A stretch of 64,000 nt of DNA, from the NCBI GenBank assembly GCA_002838815.1, contig LQGW01000011.1:1-64000 (forward strand). Reading direction: 5' to 3'. Origin of the DNA: Clostridiaceae bacterium JG1575. Lineage in GTDB: Bacteria; Bacillota; Clostridia; Clostridiales; Clostridiaceae. The notes under the pieces were generated by a model. The model did no database searches and was not told where the DNA came from. It saw only the letters and a program-made list of their open reading frames with translations. This document shows, piece after piece, positions 57,612-64,000 of this stretch (its first letter is position 1; each line of letters starts with the position of its first letter). A program made the position numbers and the translations under genes.

Positions 57612-60600
57612 ATGAAGCGTCTACTTTCATTACTTGTCGCGGGCCTGGTTTTCATCAGCAGCGTCCCGGCATACGCAACCGGTCGGGGGAATGAGTCCCA
57701 AGCGACGCCCTCGGTTCGTGAAGCGACCCCATTGGATCCGCAGATTGCTGCGGCTTTTGATCGGGGAGAGGAATTGGTTCCGGTCATCGTTTATATGAAG
57801 GAGTTCCCCCAATTGGAAGGATCCGGTTCGCTTTTGAAAAATCGTGAGCCAGAGCAATTCAATCGCGTCATCGATGCGCTTAAAAGCGTGACGGATCGCT
57901 CTCAGCAACCGCTGCGTCAAGCATTGAACCGCGAGATACTCGCAGGAAAAGCGGCATCGGTGGAATCGTATTTTTCAGCCAACGCATTGTCGCTCAAAGC
58001 GGCAAAATCCGTCGTGGAAGCCATCGCGGCACGCCCTGATGTATCGAAAGTCATCTACGATCGGATCGTTCCCCTGGAAAAGCCCAGAATTCAAAAATCC
58101 GCCGATAAAGCCCACCACCAAAAAGACCCCAACGTCGAGTGGAACGTCTCTCGAGTGGGCGCGGATCTTCTTTGGAAGGAAGGCATTACCGGGGAAGGCG
58201 TCGTCGTCGGCATCATCGATTCCGGTGTGGATGGCAACCATCCGGCCTTGGCTCGAAAATGGGCGGGACACGGCAAGGAGAACTGGCGTGATTATTGGTT
58301 GGACGCCATGGATGGAAAAAAATTTCCATACGATGAGAGCACGGTTCCTCATGGAACGCACTGCACCGGGTCTATTTTGGGATCCGAAGAAAACGGCACC
58401 AATCAAATCGGCGTTGCTCCAGGCGCTCGATGGATTGCCGCCAAGGCGTTTAGCCCTCAAGGAGGAACCTTGGGCGCGCTCTTAAAGGCCGGAGATTTCA
58501 TGGCCGCGAAGAAGCCCGACATCGTTTCCAACAGTTGGGGTCAAGGCGCCGGGGAAGATGATTTTTACGAGCGCACCATCAAATCTTGGCGTGCCGTGGG
58601 CATTATTCCCGTCTTTGCAGCAGGCAACGCAAGCCTAGATTCCCCTCAAAAGCCCGGCTCCATCGGAGCACCGGCCAACTATTTGAACGTCATCGCTGTA
58701 GGAGCAACGGATCTCAACGACCGGTTAGGATCCTTCAGCCTTTTGGGCCCCTCGCCCTACGACCCCTCCAAAATCAAACCCGATGTCAGCGCCCCTGGCG
58801 TAGACATCCGTTCCTCCATTTCTGGAGGCGGGTATGAGGACGGGTGGAGCGGCACCTCCATGGCGACGCCCCACGTCAGCGGCGTATTGGCTCTGTTGAA
58901 GCAGAAATATAATGCAGATAAAACCAATGAAGAATTGGTGCAGTTCTTTGAGACCCTTTTGCGCGATACCGCCACCCCAAAGACCGACGAGAAATTTTAT
59001 AAAGCGCCCAATATGGGGTATGGATACGGCTTAGTGGATGCCCACAGGGCCTACCACAAAATGATGCAGAAGGATTTGGGCAACGTCAAGGGCATCGTCC
59101 ATACCGCGTCCGCTGAAGAAGGCAAGATTGCCATCGAGCACCAGCAAACGTCTGATAAAGCGTATATGAACTGGGATCTTGAGCTTGAAGCCAAGGTGAC
59201 CGATACCGTGGCCCTCGGGGACGTCAGCGTCGAAGTCGTCATGGGCGGGGCGACAAAAACATACCCCATGGTGCAAAAGTCCGGCAACGCTCAATCTGGG
59301 GTCTTTAGCTATACGATTCCCAGAGAAGAACTAAAGGAAGGGAAATTAAGCTACACCTTCCATGCGGAGAACTTCCATAAAAAGAAGAGTCAAAGCGGTC
59401 CTCATTTCATCCATGTTCTCTTCGGCGTGAAGCCCGGCGAATACCAAGAGGATTTTGAATCCTATCCTTCAGGCTTCAATTGGATGAACGACTGGGAATG
59501 GGGAGAACCCGCCAAAGAGCCTTACGGCGGACCCAAGACCCACTCGGGCACCAAGGTCATGGCCACCAAACTTAGGGGCCCATACTCCAATGGCAAGGTA
59601 TCTTTGATGTATACCCCACCCATTGATCTTCGGGTGCAGAAAAAAGCGTACCTAAGCTTCTGGTCTTGGCACGACATCCGTCGGACCAATAACTCGGACT
59701 ACGCCCAGATCGAAATCTCTAAAGACTATGGAAAGACTTGGGAAAAACCGGGCGTTGAGTTCCGAGGCCACAGCATGGGCTGGAAAGAGACCATCATCAA
59801 CTTGGCGCCCTATGCGGACGACAAAAACCCCATCATCGTTTCCTTTGATTTGCTTGCGGACCGCTCTGACGCCGGCGACGGATGGGTCATCGATGACGTT
59901 TCCGTAAAAGTTCCGGATGAGACGCCGCCCCCTAATGTGCAAGGTCTGGAGCTGGTGGACGCCACCATCAATGGCATTACCCTGGAGTGGAAAAAGGTCA
60001 ACGATCCTTCAGTGGATACCTACGTTATTTCCAGGGCGGATGCCTCCTCGCAGGAGTACAAAGTCGTCGCAGAGACTCAAAATTTGAAATGGACGGATGG
60101 CCACACCTTCCCCAACAGTCACTACAAATACCAGGTGGTGGCTAAAAACTTTGCAGGGATCCTGTCTTTGCAGCCGGCACAGATTCAGGCGGATTCTTTG
60201 AAGGGCACGATTCTTCGCGGCGGATCCTTTCGATCCACGTATCGCAAACATTTCATCACCGGCGGCATCAACAACACTTGGGAGTATGGGCAGCCGGAAT
60301 GGGATGAGACCAATCGATCGAATCCGTCGAAGCCTCCCAATGGAGAATATGTCTGGGGAACCAATCTCAAGGGAGATTACGACAAAAGCAGCAACAGCTA
60401 CATTGAGTTTGATATGGATACGGACCTTCCCAATGAAGGCTACAGCTACTTAAATTACAACCATTGGTATGACATTGCGCCCGACGGCGATCATTTCGCG
60501 GATTATGGGGTCATTCAAGTCAGCACCGATGGAGGAACGACTTGGAAAAACGTCTCCAAGAAGTATCGGAATGAAAAATTGTACTGGAGTCTCGCGGAGG

Positions 60601-63515
60601 TTGATCTGACGGAATTCAAAGGACAGCGGATCAAGGTCCGATTCACGATGATTTCCGATGATTTGTTCCAATTCAAGGGCTGGTATCTTTCCTCGGCCAT
60701 TCTATACAACACCCAGCAACCGATGAAGCCGATCTTTGAGCCAGAACCCTACGCTAAAGGGGACGCCCAAGCACAAAAGGGCTCCAAAAATCTTCGCAAA
60801 CGACCCAAGGTGGTTCACCAGATGAAGCGAACCGCCCCAAAAGCAGCGCTTCAAGCACTGCATACGGCTCCGGTTCAAGCCAAGGTTTCCGTACTGGAAA
60901 CGGGACGCTATGCGGTGAGCTCCGATCGAACCGGTCGTTTTGAATTAAATCATCCCGTGGGGCGCTTTACGTTGCGGGCCAGCGCGTACGGATTTACGGA
61001 TCTGGATCAAAGCGTCACCATTGCCAAGGATCAGGCCGTAAGCGCCGAGTTCCTGTTGGTTCCCAAACCGCAAAATAAGGTTCAGGGAAAGGTTGTGGAT
61101 TCCATTTCGAAGAAACCGTTGTCCGGCGCCAAAGTTCGCTTAAAGGGCGACGCACGAATTGCCGAAGCGACCACCAACGATCAAGGCCTCTTTACCTTGC
61201 CGAAGGTATACATCGGATCCGACACCCTCGTGATCCATCATACGGACCATAAAGAAGCCCGACTCGACATTACGGTGACCCCTGGCGAGGATCCCAGCCA
61301 CACCATTGCCATGGTGCCTTTTGTCGGCTACAGCAAAGAGGAAGGCTTTGACGATGGTTCTGGAGAAAACGCCATTCTCTTTGGACAAAAGGTGGCCGGT
61401 ATTGTGGTCTTTGAGCCCAAAGATTTCGTGAAGCTGGAAGGCGTTCGCGTTCATATGGCGGCGGATTTCCCCACTCCTGGCGGAACAGAAGCGGCCGTTG
61501 TAATTCAACGCATCGGCGAAGATGGAAAACCCAAGGGCTTTGTCGGCACGCCGAAGATGGTTCAATTCAACCGCGGCGGGTGGACCGATATTGATTTATC
61601 GGAGTATGATTTTGGCACCAGCGGACGCTTTGGTGTAGGCGTTCTTCAAACGAAGGACACGGAATTGTCGCCGGCGATTTCTGTGGACACCAAGGGAAAG
61701 AATTTTGTCTACCAAAAGAACAGCTACCGTTCTGTGGGGCATTCCATGATGCTCATTGAGCGCATGGGCGTCCTCGGAAATCTGATGATTCGCGCGAAGA
61801 TGCAAAAATCCCTTCAGGACATTAGCTTTGAGAATCTCGGCGTAAAAAATTACGCCAAAGACAAAGAGTTTGAGGTCACAGGACATGTTCCTGCCGACTG
61901 CGACGTCAACGTGTACCTCAACGGTAAAAAAGTTCAAACCGTAACCGCGAAAAACAATCGCTTCAAAACCAAGGTGATCTTGGATCAAGACGTCAATGAG
62001 CTCTCGGCATCCGCTCTGAAACAGGGCGTGGAAACCGAACAAACCCAGCCGGTCGAAATCATTTTGGACCAGGAAGCGCCAGTTCTCACCGTTTCGAACC
62101 CAGCAGCCAATGGAACGGTCAAGGATCGCTTCTTGGAAACCAAGGGCCGAGTGACGGATAAGTATCTGGAGAGTTTCACGCTCAACGGCGAAGCCATCGC
62201 ATTGAAGGCAGACGGAACCTTCAGCCACGAAATGATCCTCAAAAAAGGCAAAAACGTTCTTCGCTACGTCGCCTTGGATCGTGCGGGCAATCAGACCCTC
62301 TTGGAGCGCAGCATCACCGTAGACGATTCCGCGTCTCCCTTGGATCCCCTCGACCCTGCGACCCTGACGGTCACCGCGCCCTTAGAGGATGTAAAGGTGA
62401 AGGCCACCGATCTGGTACGGATTGCCGCCAAAGCCGAAAAAGAAGGCACCGTATCCTTCCAGTTGGGCTTAACCCAGACGCCTGCGCAAGAAGGCTGGAC
62501 GCCCATGACGAAGAAAGCGGGCGCATGGGAAGGCACCTTGACCATCCCGCAGAAGATTCTGGGCACGTTCTATGTACATCTTCGCCTCGAGGCCGACGGC
62601 CAAAAGGTGTATCAAGTCGCCCCCGGACGGGTACAGATCGTCACCGGGGCCCCCGAAGAAGGAGCCATTGAGCGCATTTGTGGCAAAGATCGCTACGAAA
62701 CGGCTCTGAAGCTCGCCAAGACCTTCCCCAAGGGGGGCAAAGTATATCTGGCCAGCGGAGAAACCCTCGTGGATTCCACCGTGGTCGGTCCCTTAGCCCG
62801 TCAGGAAAAGGCGCCCATTCTCTTGACGCCTAAAAAACAGCTCCCTGAAAATGTCTTAACGGCCTTGAAGGAACTGATGCCCTCGCAAGTGGTCATCGTG
62901 GGCGGCCCTCGATCCGTGTCCGAAGACGTAGAAAAAATGCTCAAAAAAGAGGGGCTCAAGGGGTCCCGCCTCATGGGCGAGACGCGCTACGAAACCGCTT
63001 TGGAAGTCGCAAAAAAGCTCAAGGTGAACGATCGATTCTTCATTGCCTCGGGTCTTTCCGCCGCCGACGCGCTCTCGGTGGGCGTCTACGGTGTTCCCAT
63101 TTTGCTGACGCCGTCCAAAGAACTGCCCCCCAACGTTCTGGAAACCCTTAAAGGCGCCAAAGAAGTGACTCTTTTGGGCGGCACCGTCGCCCTCTCCGGG
63201 GAGATCGAAAAGCAGCTGGGAAGCATTCCCCATAAGCGCTTTGCCGGAAAGGATCGATTGGAAACCAATCAGTTGGTTTTGAGCCATTTTGCGCCCAACG
63301 CTTCCGTGCTCACCGTAGCGAATGGCTACAAGCTCACAGATGCGTTGACGGCAGCACCCTTGGGAAATCCCATCCTGTTGGTGGACCAAAAGGGATTGCT
63401 GAACAATCAAAAGAGCTACCTAAAGGATGCAGCGATTGGTAAAATCCTCATCCTCGGCGGGGAGCTCGCCGTGAGCCCAGCGCTTGAAAAACAGCTTCAG
63501 GGCTACCTGAAATAA
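57612..63515 (+). CDS. Secreted, cell-wall-anchored subtilisin-like (S8) serine protease with CWB2 repeats
   Basis: A 1967-residue exported protease. Signal peptide 1-22 (ending VPAYA), inhibitor I9-like propeptide (~25-165), subtilase domain with Asp203 (VVGIIDSGVDG), His247 (VPHGTHCTGSILG) and Ser416 (GTSMATPHVSG). Two jelly-roll/MAM-like modules follow (~615-770, ~870-1035), with a fibronectin-III-like stretch between (~776-860), a carboxypeptidase-regulatory-type domain (~1155-1240), Ig-like modules (~1490-1580) and three CWB2 repeats at the C-terminus (~1688-1967, e.g. ERICGKDRYETALKLAK) that bind the wall polymer. The ATG at 57612 follows AAGGAGG and gives the signal peptide; the frame stays open for 63 codons upstream, which are not translated. 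It probably supplies peptides and amino acids. A second protease gene follows 10 nt later. Confidence 0.93.
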   Translation: MKRLLSLLVAGLVFISSVPAYATGRGNESQATPSVREATPLDPQIAAAFDRGEELVPVIVYMKEFPQLEGSGSLLKNREPEQFNRVIDALKSVTDRSQQPLRQALNREILAGKAASVESYFSANALSLKAAKSVVEAIAARPDVSKVIYDRIVPLEKPRIQKSADKAHHQKDPNVEWNVSRVGADLLWKEGITGEGVVVGIIDSGVDGNHPALARKWAGHGKENWRDYWLDAMDGKKFPYDESTVPHGTHCTGSILGSEENGTNQIGVAPGARWIAAKAFSPQGGTLGALLKAGDFMAAKKPDIVSNSWGQGAGEDDFYERTIKSWRAVGIIPVFAAGNASLDSPQKPGSIGAPANYLNVIAVGATDLNDRLGSFSLLGPSPYDPSKIKPDVSAPGVDIRSSISGGGYEDGWSGTSMATPHVSGVLALLKQKYNADKTNEELVQFFETLLRDTATPKTDEKFYKAPNMGYGYGLVDAHRAYHKMMQKDLGNVKGIVHTASAEEGKIAIEHQQTSDKAYMNWDLELEAKVTDTVALGDVSVEVVMGGATKTYPMVQKSGNAQSGVFSYTIPREELKEGKLSYTFHAENFHKKKSQSGPHFIHVLFGVKPGEYQEDFESYPSGFNWMNDWEWGEPAKEPYGGPKTHSGTKVMATKLRGPYSNGKVSLMYTPPIDLRVQKKAYLSFWSWHDIRRTNNSDYAQIEISKDYGKTWEKPGVEFRGHSMGWKETIINLAPYADDKNPIIVSFDLLADRSDAGDGWVIDDVSVKVPDETPPPNVQGLELVDATINGITLEWKKVNDPSVDTYVISRADASSQEYKVVAETQNLKWTDGHTFPNSHYKYQVVAKNFAGILSLQPAQIQADSLKGTILRGGSFRSTYRKHFITGGINNTWEYGQPEWDETNRSNPSKPPNGEYVWGTNLKGDYDKSSNSYIEFDMDTDLPNEGYSYLNYNHWYDIAPDGDHFADYGVIQVSTDGGTTWKNVSKKYRNEKLYWSLAEVDLTEFKGQRIKVRFTMISDDLFQFKGWYLSSAILYNTQQPMKPIFEPEPYAKGDAQAQKGSKNLRKRPKVVHQMKRTAPKAALQALHTAPVQAKVSVLETGRYAVSSDRTGRFELNHPVGRFTLRASAYGFTDLDQSVTIAKDQAVSAEFLLVPKPQNKVQGKVVDSISKKPLSGAKVRLKGDARIAEATTNDQGLFTLPKVYIGSDTLVIHHTDHKEARLDITVTPGEDPSHTIAMVPFVGYSKEEGFDDGSGENAILFGQKVAGIVVFEPKDFVKLEGVRVHMAADFPTPGGTEAAVVIQRIGEDGKPKGFVGTPKMVQFNRGGWTDIDLSEYDFGTSGRFGVGVLQTKDTELSPAISVDTKGKNFVYQKNSYRSVGHSMMLIERMGVLGNLMIRAKMQKSLQDISFENLGVKNYAKDKEFEVTGHVPADCDVNVYLNGKKVQTVTAKNNRFKTKVILDQDVNELSASALKQGVETEQTQPVEIILDQEAPVLTVSNPAANGTVKDRFLETKGRVTDKYLESFTLNGEAIALKADGTFSHEMILKKGKNVLRYVALDRAGNQTLLERSITVDDSASPLDPLDPATLTVTAPLEDVKVKATDLVRIAAKAEKEGTVSFQLGLTQTPAQEGWTPMTKKAGAWEGTLTIPQKILGTFYVHLRLEADGQKVYQVAPGRVQIVTGAPEEGAIERICGKDRYETALKLAKTFPKGGKVYLASGETLVDSTVVGPLARQEKAPILLTPKKQLPENVLTALKELMPSQVVIVGGPRSVSEDVEKMLKKEGLKGSRLMGETRYETALEVAKKLKVNDRFFIASGLSAADALSVGVYGVPILLTPSKELPPNVLETLKGAKEVTLLGGTVALSGEIEKQLGSIPHKRFAGKDRLETNQLVLSHFAPNASVLTVANGYKLTDALTAAPLGNPILLVDQKGLLNNQKSYLKDAAIGKILILGGELAVSPALEKQLQGYLK

Positions 63516-63525
63516 GGAGGATTGT

Positions 63526-64000
63526 ATGAAACGTTTTCTTTCCCTGGTGCTGGCTCTTTTGCTTCTGATGCCTTCTTCAATCGCTTTCGCGAAAGAGGAA
63601 TCGCTTACGGCAAAACTCCAGCAAGGGCAAGACCCCCTCGCAAAGTTTGCGAGGGAGGTCTTAGCCGATTCGCATCAAAAGGGCCCTCAAGAATACCTGG
63701 TTCAATTTAAAACGTCGCTGGATCCTCAGCGCGTCCACCCGGCCCCTCAGCTGATGGCCCAAGGCATGAGCCTCCAGCAGGCCAAGGGAACCGCTGTGGT
63801 GCAGGCCCTCAAGACCGACGCGCTGCGCATCCAACAGCCCATGGTACGAACGCTGGAACGTGAAAAGATCGAATACCAGTCGTACTATATCGTCAACATG
63901 ATGTGGGTCAAAGCCGACTACCAGCAGATCCTGAGCCTCGCAAAGGACCCTGCGGTGTTGAAAGTGTATAAAAATAGAACCCATCAGATGTTGGAAGAAC
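63526..64000 (+). CDS. Second secreted S8-type protease, N-terminal part (runs off the right edge)
   Basis: 158 codons are present. The signal peptide is MKRFLSLVLALLLLMPSSIAFA, followed by a propeptide with EYLVQFKTSLDPQR and VRTLEREKIEYQSYYIVNMM typical of I9-like inhibitor regions of subtilases. GGAGG and the ATG lie 10 nt after the previous gene, making a two-gene operon. The catalytic domain lies outside the window, so the protease assignment is by propeptide resemblance and neighbourhood. Confidence 0.75.
   Translation, partial: MKRFLSLVLALLLLMPSSIAFAKEESLTAKLQQGQDPLAKFAREVLADSHQKGPQEYLVQFKTSLDPQRVHPAPQLMAQGMSLQQAKGTAVVQALKTDALRIQQPMVRTLEREKIEYQSYYIVNMMWVKADYQQILSLAKDPAVLKVYKNRTHQMLEE

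Overview
The window comes from a moderately GC-rich, low-oxygen Gram-positive bacterium, most likely an anaerobic clostridium-like member of the Bacillota. The evidence is strong AGGAGG ribosome binding sites, TTG starts, lipoboxes, cell-wall-binding (CWB2) repeats on a secreted protease, a PucR-family regulator, and a large purine-fermentation locus of the selenium-dependent molybdenum hydroxylase type. I cannot name the species. No rRNA or tRNA gene was seen.

Layout. (1) 1-0.9 kb: AT-rich foreign DNA. A large serine recombinase gene is cut exactly at a codon boundary by what looks like the 5' end of a group II intron running off the left edge; a GC-rich, structured, gene-free block follows. 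(2) 0.9-9.6 kb: mixed genes (S9 peptidase, GH3 lipoprotein, CofE-like ligase, DUF1275 membrane protein, superoxide dismutase) among the wreckage of a two-component system and an ABC ATPase. (3) 9.7-16.3 kb, minus strand: xanthine dehydrogenase operon xdhB-xdhC-xdhA followed by guanine and adenine deaminases. (4) 16.5-23.4 kb, plus strand: pucR, a second three-subunit molybdenum hydroxylase and a purine permease. (5) 23.6-25.2 kb: pyrE and pyrF behind a possible attenuator. (6) 25.2-29.9 kb, minus strand: xdhD (Fe-S/Mo fusion), yqeC and a mocA-yqeB fusion, the Se/Mo cofactor maturation set. (7) 30.2-52.1 kb, plus strand: an XdhC-family protein, a YgeV-like sigma-54 activator, a textbook sigma-54 promoter, then ygeX, ygeW, ygeY, an uncharacterised PLP enzyme, carbamate kinase, ygfK, ssnA and a nucleobase permease. 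After a 1.1 kb gap come a FecBCD-type ABC importer, hydantoinase and a 2-hydroxyacid dehydrogenase. (8) 52.2-56.3 kb: small and unknown genes, a HAD phosphatase, a zincin-like protein and an orphan IS3-type protein. (9) 56.3-64 kb: a long untranslated region, then two secreted subtilisin-like proteases, the second running off the right edge.

How it fits together (inference from families known in E. coli and gut anaerobes). Purines enter through two NCS2-type permeases. Deaminases convert adenine and guanine to hypoxanthine and xanthine, and three molybdenum hydroxylases interconvert the oxypurines. XdhD, YgfK, SsnA, HyuA and YgeY open and strip the rings. YgeW and carbamate kinase would recover ATP from carbamoyl phosphate, and YgeX cleaves 2,3-diaminopropionate to pyruvate and ammonia. 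The sigma-54 activator upstream probably switches on the catabolic operon from the promoter at 33154.

Most worth a second look: the uncharacterised PLP enzyme inside the uric acid/purine operon; the ABC ATPase fused to a THEP1-like NTPase; the MocA-YqeB fusion; a YgfK lacking its second nucleotide-binding domain; the sigma-54 promoter with a perfect 22-bp inverted repeat upstream; and the roughly 540-nt structured leader of the large protease gene.
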